From Brachycybe producta (lineage: Eukaryota; Arthropoda; Diplopoda; Playtdesmida; Andrognathidae), in NCBI GenBank assembly GCA_036925085.1, contig JAUPFP010000019.1:3716501-3780500 (forward strand): DNA of 64,000 nucleotides. Reading direction: 5' to 3'. Shown here piece by piece: positions 31,453-41,641 of the stretch. Each line of letters opens with the position of its first letter. The stretch's first letter is position 1. The position numbers were made by a program, and so were the translations under genes. Under the pieces are notes generated by a model. It saw only the letters and a list, made by a program, of their open reading frames with translations, had not been told where the DNA came from and made no database searches.

Positions 31453-32095
31453 GTAACACATCACAATTATTAAAATGCCGATTTGAGCTATGTTTTCAAA
31501 CTCACCTGACTCCTTCCGCTGGGCTGGCTCATACCACTTGATGTCTTCACGATGAAGTGGTGACACAGGACAATTTGATGTCGAAGTCAATACGCGATAT
31601 TCCATTATCCAAAAATAGTGGAACCATCCTGGAACCCTGGAACCCCTTCGCAGTCGATGGGGACCAGGCCAAACTGTCCCAGGGAAAAGGTGGGGTATAA
31701 ACTCCCAGAAAGCCCCACCACTTAGATAACCCTCAAAGTTAAGACCCAAAACAAGAGAGTTGAATAAATGAAAGTTAATTTATTCATGAATTTACTACTG
31801 ATTAAACTGTACAAAAGTAGCTATCAGAGCAGCATAAAGGAAGTTATATAAAACTAAACAATGGTTGCCAAGTTGGCTGAAATGCCACCGTGACAAACCA
31901 CAAAAATAAAATAAAATAAAGACTAGTAGAACAGGGCCAGAGCAAAGCCTCCGACGAATCTTTTAGGGTCCAAGCAACTGCCAAGAGTCAACCTGAGCAT
32001 AGCCTTATATACTCAGGTGGGTTTACATCATTCCCCCATGATGCCACCTGCACCTTACACCGGCAATGGGCCTTCTGTCAGGACGTCATTTGGGG
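31453..32095 (-). mobile_element. LTR of another family (G), minus strand
   Basis: On the minus strand a TATATAAGG box lies near 32005-32015 and an AATAAA signal near 31783. The sequence ends at TGTAACACATC (plus-strand reading) at 31453, next to the broken A-IV LTR. This matches LTR organisation. The outer border near 32095 is a guess, and neither a body nor a target duplication is visible. Confidence 0.45.
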
Positions 32096-32335
32096 GTGCA
32101 AGGGGGCATTTGCCCCCCTGAAAAACAATTGTGTTATTACAATCAGTATATACATATGTTATAATTAGAGTTTGTGCATATTTTTTTCAAATTTCTTAAT
32201 TATTTAATTATTTATATTATAATTATTATCTTAATTATGCACACATCTGGCAGCAATGGCCTACATGTATACAAAAATTAGCAAGTCGTCAAGTTTTGCC
32301 TGCCTGGAAAGGGAGCCATGGCCTGTCATACCAGA
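32096..32335. other. AT-rich filler with short inverted repeat
   Basis: Contains GGGGGCATTTGCCCCCC (about 32103-32120), a short palindrome resembling a MITE end, and then AT-rich sequence. No gene. Confidence 0.4.
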
Positions 32336-32339
32336 CATC

Positions 32340-33620
32340 TAGAGAAAATGGCTCCAGCCATATTCACACTTGGGAGCCAACTATAAAGCTGACAACCAGT
32401 GATCCCATATTGACTGCCACATGTACAATTCCTCAGCCTGAAGATAACTGTTCAAACTAGACTGAGGAATACTATGGTCAGTTATCTCATGTACTGTTGT
32501 CCACTGCCGAGCAAGTATATCTGCCCATTCCTTTAAGGTATAGCCAGCATGTGTCTTGATCCAGGCCAAGAAGATATGCCTACCATTTCAGAGAAAATAA
32601 GACAAGACAGCTTTTGTCTCATATGAATCATGATATGAAGTCTCTAGTTGACACTGCTAAGTTCTGACAGTGAATCAGAACAGGTCATTGCCATCGAACC
32701 ATGACATGTAAGTGCACCACTCATTTGAACTGCCACTTTGAACAGCAACTAACTCAACCTGAAACACAGAACACATGTCTGGAAGCTGTAACCCCCGTGT
32801 TTGTATCTCATTGTTCTGTTTCACCACCACACAGGCTGATCCCTCCTGTCCATTGAGTTTGGAACCATCAGTTTAGATGCAGAGCTGTCTCCACTGGAAA
32901 CTCGTGCCTTTTCCCTGGACGTGTACCATCCTCGATATCAACAGGTAGATCCAATGATATTGCTGATTTCTGACATATCCAGAGTTGGTGATGACCAAAT
33001 ACTAACGTAGACACAGGTGAGCAGCCCGAAAGAGTGAACTGCTCTAGTTTTAGCTGCGCAGAAAGTTCTGGTGATAGCCAATATGAATGATCTTCGAGCA
33101 GTTTCTAAATTATACACTTGCAACTGTTTAGTGGTATTTTTTCCCCAAACTTCTGTCCCATTTAGGAGAATTAGGTTCAGAGCAACATTGTAAATGGCAC
33201 AAAGCACAGCTGGGCTCATAAATTTTTGCCTTGAAGGTATCGCACATGAGGAACCCATGTAAATCGCGGATCCACTAGAACTCCAAGCTTCCATAGAATT
33301 CCAGCTTCATTCGTGATGACCCACGGACAGGGGCATAAAGGGAGGCATAAAACAGAGGGTCCACACAACAATGTCACTGTATCATCGGCAAAGGCTTGCA
33401 CACGGTCATTTGGAGTGAGATGCGGCCTGATGTTTGCAAACCAAGACTTCATCAGCACCAACCATAAAATAGGGCCCATACATGATCCCTGAAGCATCTC
33501 TTCTTGTGCAAAGATTGTAATCTCGTTTATCTTGCCTAGGTTGAGAATGGGGCTAGGGGCCAATTTCATTATAATCCTGCAGGCCGGCAAACCTCACAAG
33601 AATTTTTTTCTTCTTTACCG
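32340..33620 (-). pseudogene. LINE ORF2 with RNase H (R1/I/Jockey-like)
   Basis: Minus-strand non-LTR retrotransposon. RT pieces at 33590-33230 include Q-G-S-C-M-G-P-I-L-W (motif B) and V-Q-A-F-A-D-D-T-V-T-L-L (motif C). At 33200-33020 the segment V-A-L-N-L-I-L-L-N-G-T-E-V-W-G and A-R-R-S-F-I-L-A-I-T-R-T-F is typical of R1/I-type elements. At 32570-32500 an RNase H-like tail has W-I-K-T-H-A-G-Y then E-W-A-D-I-L-A. Frameshifts and deletions separate these blocks. It is unrelated to the other LINEs in the window. Confidence 0.75.
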
Positions 33621-33880
33621 TAGTGCTGGTTATTCATTCATCGCTGCTTCTCGGGAACTTCATATGGCACCCAAAATGTATTATTTGTGAGATGGCCTTC
33701 ACATGACCACTGTGACTTCTGTTCTCCTGAAATCTGCCAACAGGCTTGTTCAGGAAAATTCTTAACTAATAAATGTTATATTATAAGGAAGTAAGCATCA
33801 CAAAATTACCAAACTTATTTAAACTAATTTAAACCTTCCTGAAATACAAACTGCTGCTAATAAAATAATTTAAATTTTTT
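33620..33880. other. Unassigned sequence
   Basis: AT-rich sequence between two LINE fragments in opposite orientation; nothing recognised. Confidence 0.4.
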
Positions 33881-34300
33881 TAAGAACTCACTTAAAATTA
33901 ATTTTAAACTGCCGTAGCGTGAAGAACAAAAGTATAGAATTAAGCGAAGCAATCATAGCTCTGAGTCATGGCTTTGAGAAGTGGCTTCAGAAGAAGTATT
34001 TCCTAAACAATTTAATGTATATAGCAAAGATATAAATTTAAGAAAAGGTGGAGGGGTATTTTTTGCTATCAGCAAAATCTCTACTGAGAACAACAGTTTA
34101 ATGGCAACTGTGAGATTGTTTGCTGTAGCATTATTTCAAAAAAATGGCAAAAAGCTTTATTTTTGTACCTTCAAATGACAAGGAGGACTTGTTCCAATTT
34201 AGAAATTCTATCAATCTACCATGCATAAATTGGAGTACCTACACTTATGATACACAATACCCCAATCTTAAATTCGTTAATATGTTACTTAGTTGTGCAT
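33880..34300 (+). pseudogene. LINE endonuclease fragment, interrupted by A-V
   Basis: Plus-strand fragment of an apurinic-type endonuclease: S-S-E-V-F-P-K-Q-F-N-V-Y, then R-K-G-G-G-V-F-F-A-I-S at 33985-34070, then K-N-G-K-K-L-Y-F near 34140. It stops at 34300, where a family A LTR end begins, and what looks like the same LINE resumes at 37195 with the segment between endonuclease and RT. A-V therefore appears to have inserted into it. Confidence 0.65.
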
Positions 34301-34399
34301 TGTAATGTCCCGATTGGATTGTCACAATACCCGGGGAAAAAAAACCACTTACTCAGCGTTTCAGTCAGGTCTCTCTCTCTCTCTCTCTCTGCAAGAGCT

Positions 34400-34990
34400 T
34401 TAACTCTAGCCGTGATCCGTGCAGCTCCGGACTTCTTTTCTATGCCTCTTGGTGCCATTAGTTTTCACGTACAAGGTGGGAATTTCCCCGATAAAATAAA
34501 GACGGTCCCCGACCAGGAAGCCACCTTCCCGGAACATGTCCCGTCGCATTTCATCCAACCGATCCAAGCAGTCTTCTTCCTCAGCCGGGGTTTCAACCAC
34601 AGCCTCCAAAGACATATTGGAACGGCGGGCAGAACTCCGTGGGATCCCGTACTGGACAGTTTACCCACTGAGGTAGCATTACTCCCGTCAGACTCTGAAG
34701 AGTCCTCTGAAGAGTGGTCACGACTCCTCCACAGCTTCGAGGTATCCACTCCACCTCCATCTCCGTGTCAATAACTAAGGATGCTCCCAAGAAGACATCC
34801 TCATTGTCCCGCCTCTGCAGACTCACCAGCCAGAGGAACTACCACTGCCACCGACTGAACGGAAAACCCATCAATTAACCATTGGCATCATCCACTTCAC
34901 GCCCTGTAAGTGATGGGGAGCCCTCCGACTCCAACAGCTCGGCATCTCCAGGATGCAATGGGCTGAGGAAGGTGGACCGGTGGCAACTCC
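34400..34990 (-). pseudogene. A-V ORF3 start fragment
   Basis: Contains the Ser/Pro start (S-P-L-H-P-G-D-A-E-L-L-E-S near 34940) fused in frame to the integrase tail, and the conserved V-F-L-G-A-S-L-V-I-D near 34790, matching G-S-L-G-A-T-L-V-I-D of A-II. It ends at a microsatellite. The fusion to integrase follows loss of the intervening palindrome region. Confidence 0.5.
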
Positions 34991-35079
34991 CACTTTTCTC
35001 ACCGTTCGAAACGTCGGAAAGGGTATTCCATGAATTTTCACCGTGCAAATGACCGGTGTCACCATCCAAAGTCAGTAAA

Positions 35080-35935
35080 TCACGGTCAAAATTATGATTC
35101 ACTGCCTTTCGCCGTTGAAGGATCGGACCATCCGGAATGAGGTTATCAACCTCCATCCGAGGCTCATGGCCAAATGGCAACTGATACGGACAGACTTGCG
35201 TACTCTCCTGGACAGCTGTGTTATAAGCCCACATGGCGTGCCGTAATTTGTCCCACCAATCACGCTGTTCCTTGAGGGGATCAAGGTACCACTTGATGGT
35301 TTCTATTACAGTTTTATTCGTATGCTCCATAAGCCCATTAGCTTGCGGATGGTACGCTATCGTGAAGTGATGCACTATGTTATAGCACTCCCGGGATTTC
35401 AACAGGACTTTGCTGAAGAACTGGGACCCACGATCCGAGACAAGAGCCTTCGGTGTGCCATACACCAAAAGGATCTCGTCCTTCAGGAATTTCACAATGC
35501 AAGCAGCCATGGCCCTTCGCACTGCCTTTGCCGAACCGTATCGGGTTAAATAGTCAACCATGAATGGCAGGAAACACCCCAACGAAGTCCATTCCCTAGG
35601 TATGAATTGTCTACTTCGGCACGGTCGGTTGGAGAAATCCCTGACTTTGTGCGAAATGTCGCTCTCGTTGACACACCATACATGACTGTGTTCCGCTTAA
35701 TACCGATCTAGTAGAAGCTTGAGCACAGTCCCTGGTAGGTCTTAAACATCCCGAAGTGACCATCTTCGGGAGTGTCATGTAGCTTCCTAAGACAGAAAGC
35801 CTGCGTGACACCGGAACTACCAGTACAGCTCTTAACCAATCCTGGATGGACCAGATGGCATACAACAAGTGGTCTGCCATCACGAACTTGCACCTCAGGT
35901 TCGAGTTGGGGTCTCGGAAGATTTCACTCTTCACC
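35080..35935 (-). pseudogene. A-V integrase
   Basis: A 235-codon open stretch (35582-34875) carries V-S-D-R-G-S-Q-F and G-L-M-E-H-T-N-K, with the second Asp and the Glu separated by 35 residues as in DD35E integrases. The upstream frame holds C-M-V-C-Q-R (zinc CC pair) near 35660. The first core Asp region is disrupted by a frameshift. It is the best-preserved integrase of family A in this window. Confidence 0.75.
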
Positions 35936-36810
35936 ATGGGTGCACACGGCCTCCTATGTGGAGCATGGTGTTGGAAATACCCAACTGGTAATTTCCGGGT
36001 TCGCAGACTTCGCCTGAGACACCTCTGCCTTCTACAGGACATTCACATACTTGGAGACTGCCGGGAGGTACGTCCTTTGATCAGAACATCGACAATGCCA
36101 AGCACCTGAGCTTTCAAGCATTACCGGTCGCTCACCACTCTATTCCGTGGCGACCGGCGGTGGTTTAACGAAGACTTCTCTTTGTCATCCTCAATGAGTC
36201 GGTAGTAGAACTGACCATCACAGATGGTGGCCAGGTACTTTCGACCCTCCAGCCTTACAGGCACTAAGCCTGGCATTGGTTGGAGCATCTGGGTTTTGCC
36301 AGGCATCACTCTGGCAACTTGTCCCTTTGCCGTAGCATTAGGACAGTCCCGTTTCATGGACCTAATCACCGATGTGATCCTCCTGACCCACGGTCCACAC
36401 TTCGAGGCATTGCCACCGGCTGTCCTCTACTGGAACCCGTCTGTTTCTTCTTGTTACCTCCGGTCTTGGCCACTGCTTTGTCCAACTTGGACGGTGCAGC
36501 TGCCTTCACCCCTGGTTGGTTCGAAGTAGAAGCCCCGGCAGAGCTCTCAGAGCTAGCCGTGCCACCAGAGGTCTGAGCATTAGCCCAGTCCCCACCCGCT
36601 CAATTGATCGGCAATGGGCCGTCAGGAGTTTCCGTTTGAAACAAATGAGCCGACAGCTCTCGTTTTCTCCCGGAGAAACACATTCTGAGAGTTCATAGAA
36701 CCACCAAAAGAACACTTGCATAGAATCGTGCTTACCCTGCTTCATCGTCTCGAATTCTGAGAAGCAGACACGAGCCTGAATCAGCTACTCATAGCCTCTT
36801 TCAGTTCCAT

Positions 36811-37125
36811 CTAGGTGAGGTCCGGAAGAGTTTCCACCAACTGGGCGTAGTACTCTTCTGCCAGACCATCCAGCAGGTACGTAAAGTAGCTGCACCTGGA
36901 CTCATCTGTCCAGTGCTGTGCCCGAGCCTTTGCTTCGAATGTGCGGAGGAAAGGCGCCATATCCTCTCGGCCATTGTAACGGACAAATGAGTGGACAGGT
37001 TTAAAGAACCCAAACACCTGACCCTCTGCAGGAACTGCTGGAGCATGTGTCCAAGCAGCGGTACTAACTCTGCGAGATTGCCTGCTCCGGTTCTCCGAAG
37101 TGTCAGACACGGACTCAGCTTCCAA
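36811..37125 (-). pseudogene. A-V gag (capsid part)
   Basis: A 104-codon open segment with F-G-F-F-K-P-V-H-S-F-V, E-A-K-A-R-A-Q-H-W-T-D-E and Y-L-L-D-G-L-A-E-E-Y-Y-A, matching the A-IV capsid almost residue for residue. The Lys/Arg-rich remnant continues to about 36560, and C-terminal parts are scattered to 36120. A capsid of this kind packages the element RNA. Confidence 0.7.
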
Positions 37126-37194
37126 GGGTATCGCAATGCGAACCCTCAGGTGCTGTCCGGATGAGGGAGGAATTCCCCGGACAAATCTGCTAGG

Positions 37195-37890
37195 AAACGG
37201 TTAATGATGTTGACCAACAGTGGACTTTATTTGTAAATGTGATTGCAGAAGGAACCAACAAGTTTGTTCCTTTCAAAACTATTAAATAATATTCAGATCC
37301 AGTTTGGTACACAACTGAAATATGCCGTGCCCTTCGCAAACAGTGGCAAATTTATACCAAAATGAAAAATAATGACCATGTTGACATCCTACTGCAATTC
37401 AATTCTTCACGTTCTCACGTAAAAAGTCTCCTTAAGAAAGAACACTTAAACTTTACAAATAATGTTTTGGGTGCATCTCTTCATAAAAACCCCATGCAAT
37501 TTTATAAGTACGTTAAAAGTATTAACAAAAATACAAACACCATATATTCTTTAAAATTACCTAATGGTGAATGCACCACAAGCAAATTAGTCATTCCAAA
37601 CACCCTTAATGAATATTTCCAAAGTGTTTTTCACAATGATAATGGCAATAATAAATAAACATGTGGATCTTTTATGTGCAAGTATGCCAGAAATAATAAT
37701 ACACCATAGTGGGGTCTAGAACTTGCTTTGCAAAATGGATGTCAACAAGTCATCAGGTCCAGACAAAACTCCACCTAGGTTATTAAAAGATATGGCCAGG
37801 GAAGTCAGTCTATTTCTAAGTACCCTTTTCCAAACATTCCTAACTAGTGGCATATTGCCACAAGCCTGGAAGCAGGCAACCATTAGCTCC
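37195..37890 (+). pseudogene. LINE ORF2 middle part (resumes from 34300)
   Basis: Starts with D-V-D-Q-Q-W-T-L-F-V-N, continues R-K-Q-W-Q-I-Y-T-K-M-K-N-N and N-P-M-Q-F-Y-K-Y-V-K-S, then reaches the RT N-terminal motif K-S-S-G-P-D-K-T-P-P-R-L-L at 37745-37790 and I-L-P-Q-A-W-K near 37855. It breaks off at ~37890 against a LINE fragment on the other strand. About 100 codons between the two halves are missing, beyond the A-V insertion. Confidence 0.7.
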
Positions 37891-37894
37891 TATT

Positions 37895-38500
37895 TCTCTA
37901 ATAGTATTTGGATGGCCATTTCTAGATATACAGGGGGTTCTAGTAAGAATTCCATTTAACAATGACCTGTTGTCTGGAACTAGCAAGTGTTCAAGAAGGG
38001 CAAGGCTCTGTTCAGTTCTATAATTTGCTACTGATTTCCATTGAAGTTCATCTAACATGAGGTTCACACTGTCATAGTACCTTTAACAAATCTTGCAGCC
38101 CTATGCTGTACCTTTTTTATTTCATATGTTAGGTTAGCTCGATAAGGATTCCAAATTAGTGTGTAATATTTTATTAGAGGTGTGACAAAAGTAAAATAAC
38201 AAACTTCTTTTACATGTTTTTTACAATTTTTCGAAGTCCGCTGTATGATTGCAACATTTAATTTGCTTTGCTTACTGCTTTTAAAGGCTTTGGGGTTAAA
38301 CAGTAAACAAAAGAAGGGGACCAAGAATGCCACTATGAGGAATGCTAGATGTTACATTTATCCATTGTGAAGTAATACCATCAATTTGAACACTCTGCTG
38401 TCTACTGGAGAGAAAAAAGTCTATAAATATTAAATCAAATTCAGATTGAGTATCCAGCTTTGACTGGATGTCTTGTACACACAATGCTAACTGGGTGTCA
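37895..38500 (-). pseudogene. LINE ORF2 C-terminal fragment, convergent
   Basis: Minus-strand RT pieces: F-D-L-I-F-I-D-F-F and S-S-R-Q-Q-S-V-Q-I-D-G near 38440-38400, then Y-Y-T-L-I-W-N-P-Y and K-V-Q-H-R-A-A-R-F-V-K-G near 38160-38090, then L-D-E-L-Q-W-K-S-V near 38050. It points toward the plus-strand fragment ending at 37890, giving a head-to-head junction. The motif style is the same CR1/Jockey-like type. The catalytic motif C is not retained. Confidence 0.65.
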
Positions 38501-38639
38501 CATGTTGATTTTTAATGATTAGCTTATTGCTAATTAACACATGTGTTAGTTGTGAATTATAAAAATAAAAAACATACTTATTGTTAAAATTATATATATA
38601 ATATCCCAGGTCTGTGTATCTATCTATATATCTGTCTGA

Positions 38640-38992
38640 AGTAACGCTGTACAACCATTGAAGCATGTTGGAATTTATATAAATTTGAATAAATGAACAG
38701 CTTTTTATTTCTCAAGGTCAACTATATGTTGCACACTCCCCATCCAAGAACCCCATGATATTAAATTGGAGAGGGGAAAAGGTTGGAAAGTGTAGAGGGG
38801 AGAAAGAGAGAGAAACGTGGAAGGGTAAAAAGTTGGAAAGTGTAAAGGGGAGAGAGAATCGTACAGGGAGGAAAAAAGGGGGAGGGGTGACTGAAATTGA
38901 AATGAAAGCAGTAAAAAAGGAACAAATGACGTGCTTGCGCACAATTGCCTGTGAATTTTGCTCCCGTCATTTATGACGGGTTACCCCACTAA
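38640..38992 (+). mobile_element. Dispersed repeat, copy 1, with Helitron-like end
   Basis: G/A-rich repeat (GGAGAGGGGAAAAGGTTGG, GGAAAGTGTA) that is duplicated at 39045-39262. It ends with the hairpin CCCGTCATTTATGACGGG (38963-38980), eight bases, CTAA (38989-38992) and then T. A hairpin followed shortly by CTRR before T is what Helitron 3' ends look like. The start is not identified. Confidence 0.35.
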
Positions 38993-39044
38993 TATATATA
39001 CTAACCCTAAGTCTGGCCATAACACTGTACAAACAAGGACAAAA

Positions 39045-39262
39045 ACATGTAAGCATGTCAGAATTTATATAAATTTAAATGAACCACTTTTTTCTCAAGG
39101 TCAACATTATGTTGTGCTCTCCCATCCAAGAACCCCATATTAAATTGGAGAGGGGAAAAGTTAGAAAGGGTAGGGGAGAGAGAAATGTGGAGGGGAAAAA
39201 AGGGAAAGGTGAAACTGAAATTGACATGAAAGGAGTAAAAAAAGGAATAAATGACACATGTG
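39045..39262 (+). repeat. Dispersed repeat, copy 2
   Basis: Direct copy of 38650-38945, ~390 bp downstream, without the hairpin end. A short related piece in the opposite orientation is at 5250-5345. Confidence 0.6.
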
Positions 39263-39274
39263 CACACCGCTCCA

Positions 39275-39645
39275 CACAATGGGTTTAGGGCAAATTTTTA
39301 TGGCAATTGTTCCTTTAGGGTAAATGGTTTTATGGCAAACGTCCCTTTAGGGTAAATAGTTTTAGTGTAAATGTCCCTTTAGGGCAAGTGGTTTTAAGCA
39401 AGGCAAATGCCCCTTTAGGGCAAATGACCCTTTAGGGCAAATGACCCTTTAGGGCAAATGTTCCTGTAGGGCAGACATGCTTTTAGGGCAAATCTTTTTT
39501 TAGAAGAAATGGATTTTGAGCAATTAATTTTAGGACAAATGTTTTTTTAGGGGAAATTGTTTTAGGGCAAATGTCTCTTTAGGGCAAATGTCTCTTTAGG
39601 GCAAATGTCTCTTTAGGGCAAGTGGATTAAGGACAAATGTGTATA
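39275..39645. repeat. GGGCAAATG minisatellite, second array
   Basis: About 17 degenerate units of ~20-22 nt, core TTTAGGGCAAATGTCCC, partly palindromic (GGGCAAATGTCCC). Same family as 1618-2625. Both arrays lie next to a family A LTR border (1617 and 39671). Confidence 0.8.
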
Positions 39646-39670
39646 TCCTCTTGTAGAGATACATGTATAG

Positions 39671-39808
39671 TGTAATGACCCGGCTGGTCACCACAACACC
39701 CAGGCAAAACTACACCGTTTCACCTGCCGCTGACTTTTTTTGGGACGGGTCGAAGCGCTGGCTAGCCCTCCTCTTGTCCATCCATGGTCCTGTGTAGAGA
39801 TGGTCGGA
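39671..39808 (-). mobile_element. Family A LTR fragment
   Basis: Begins TGTAATGACCCGGCTGG and follows family A U5 through GAAGCGCTGGCTAGCCCTCCTC and CCATGGTCCTG. It breaks off at ~39808, where the family E pol region starts. Confidence 0.65.
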
Positions 39809-39829
39809 ATTCGAAGTTTTGTAGAGGGG

Positions 39830-41145
39830 TATCCAGCTAGATGATTGATAAAAGGACGTAACTCTTTACATTCTAACTGATCGGCTGCGATATACTTTTC
39901 TTGTCAGAAGTCCTTTTGGATTTTTAATGCATTTATTATATCATAAGGATTTCTGCTGAGGGCATCAGCATTTGTGTTTTCCTTTCCTTCCTGATATTTA
40001 ACTTCAAAGTCATACTGCTGCAATTGGAGAGTCCATCTCATCAACATTGCTTTGTCCTTTTTTATGGAAATCAAGTATGTCAGGCTTGTGATCTGTAATC
40101 AGGGTAAATTTTCTTCCCATAAGGTAATACCTGAAGTAGTTTACTCCATAGACACAAGCAAGTGCCTCTTTTCACATGGTGGAATAATTTTTTTTTAATA
40201 TGATGAATTTAATTGGATGAAGTTTTCCATCTACATGTATCTTCTGCTCTAGTATTGCTCCAATTGGTTCATTACTAGCATCAGTTGTGAGGAAAAAAGG
40301 TTGGTCAAAGTTTGGCATTCTTAACACTAGAGAGGAGACAAGACATTTCTTCAGTGTTTTGAAACTTTGTTCACATTTTTCAGTCCATTTAAATGCAGAT
40401 TTGCATGAGAGGAAATTGGTCAATGGAGCAGCAATATTAGCTTTGAACCTTCTTAACATTTGTGGGACATGGAAAATGATCAATGGCATAAGTCATTTTT
40501 GGTCCCGGTTTCATAGAACCTTTTTTTGAAAAAGTGGCCCAAATAGTTGATTTTGGTTTTGAGCAAAATACACATCGATGGAAAACTTGTTCCAATCTGT
40601 TGAAGTGTTCTTCCAAAGAGTTACTATAGATGATATTATCAATGTAAACAAAGCAGATCTTACCCTTTAGGTCCTTAAGTACATCATTCCTTAGTCTTTG
40701 ATAGGCATTTGGAGATGTTTTCAGACCCATGGGGAATTGTGTAAACTCATAATGCCCAAATTTGATCAATTATGCTTCGATCAATTATGCATACAGGAAT
40801 ATGGTAGAATCCACTCGCAAGATCAAGAGTTGTGAAATATTTAGCATTTCCAATTTGGTTGCTCACACTAAGCAATTATGGAAGAGGATATTTATCTCCT
40901 AGTACCTTTTTAAGGCGAAAAAATCAACTACCAACCGATGACTGCCATCTGGTTTTCCTACTAGCATGCAAGGGGCTGAATAAGGGCTAACTGAAGGTTT
41001 AATTATCCCTGCTTCAAGTAGCTCATTAATTCTTTCTTGTAATTGTTTTTCTGCTGATAAGGAACTTTATATTGCCTAATGTATACTGGTGCAGGATCTG
41101 TCAGGTGGATTTCCTGTTCGACATGAGTAGTTGGTTTTAAATCAG
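39830..41145 (-). pseudogene. Ty3/gypsy family E pol (RT-RNase H), minus strand
   Basis: A different Ty3/gypsy lineage. On the minus strand, H-Y-E-F-T-Q-F-P-M-G-L-K-T-S-P (near 40755), then F-V-Y-I-D-N-I-I-Y-S-N (near 40640), where Asn replaces the second Asp of Y-x-D-D, then F-K-W-T-E-K-C-E-Q-S-F-K (near 40370) and L-T-T-D-A-S-N-E-P-I-G-A-I-L-E-Q (near 40280), the RNase H start. RT fingers (41145-40770) and the RNase H end (40170-39830) are in broken frames. Gag, integrase and LTRs are absent; it is bounded on both sides by family A LTR edges. Confidence 0.75.
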
Positions 41146-41150
41146 TGAGG

Positions 41151-41641
41151 TGTAACAACCCATCTGGTCGCTACAACACTCTGGCAAGATTATCTCCAAT
41201 CTCACCAGATCCTGACTCCATTAGGGGCTGGGATTGGAGTGCTGACTAGCCCTCCTTTAGTCCGTCCATGTCCTGGGTAGCGACAGTCCGGAATCCTCCC
41301 CGCAAGTCGATAGTGAAATCCTGCAAACCGAAACAAAGATTCCACGGTAATTCCCTAATGGAACTTATCGTGGACACCGTCGCGGAGTACCGGCCGAAAG
41401 TGCCGCAAACAGGACAGTGCGAAGCCAACATAACCCCACCGGAAACCCCCACCCTCCCCACAGTAACTCCCTCAGAAAGAATACATGTACACAGTGTGTA
41501 TATTGAAAATAAAAGATATAATTTATGTAAGTATAAATAACATGTATAAACACTTACTAATTAAAGGATTGAGTCTCTGCTGGACAAGGAGTCCAGCAGA
41601 GACCCAAACAAAACACCACAAAGCAAAACTGGGTTGTCACA
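41151..41641 (-). mobile_element. A-VII 3' LTR
   Basis: TGTAACAACCC to GGGTTGTCACA (plus-strand reading), 491 bp, shorter than other copies because most of U3 is deleted (about 41600). A purine tract (AAGTTGAGAAGAT on the minus strand) lies at its upper edge. Confidence 0.75.

Larger units (their letters stand above)
34301..37150 (-). mobile_element. Family A element A-V (minus strand), internally deleted
   Basis: On the minus strand: gag (37140-36560), a short protease-side piece (36060-35940), pre-integrase and integrase (35935-35080), the ORF3 start (34990-34400), a (CT)n run (34369-34391) and ~35 bp of LTR edge (TGTAATGTCCC at 34301). RT and RNase H are deleted. The palindrome region and most of ORF3 are missing as well. 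It lies inside a LINE (33880-34300 and 37195-37890). Confidence 0.7.

Noticed and set aside
37207..38500. Twin-priming inversion of one LINE
   Set aside because: The two halves converge; twin priming leaves the inverted 5' part pointing away from the 3' part.
38705..39288. Phe/Ser/Pro- or Lys/Glu-rich frames on both strands
   Set aside because: They are translations of a G/A-rich dispersed repeat, mirrored on the two strands.
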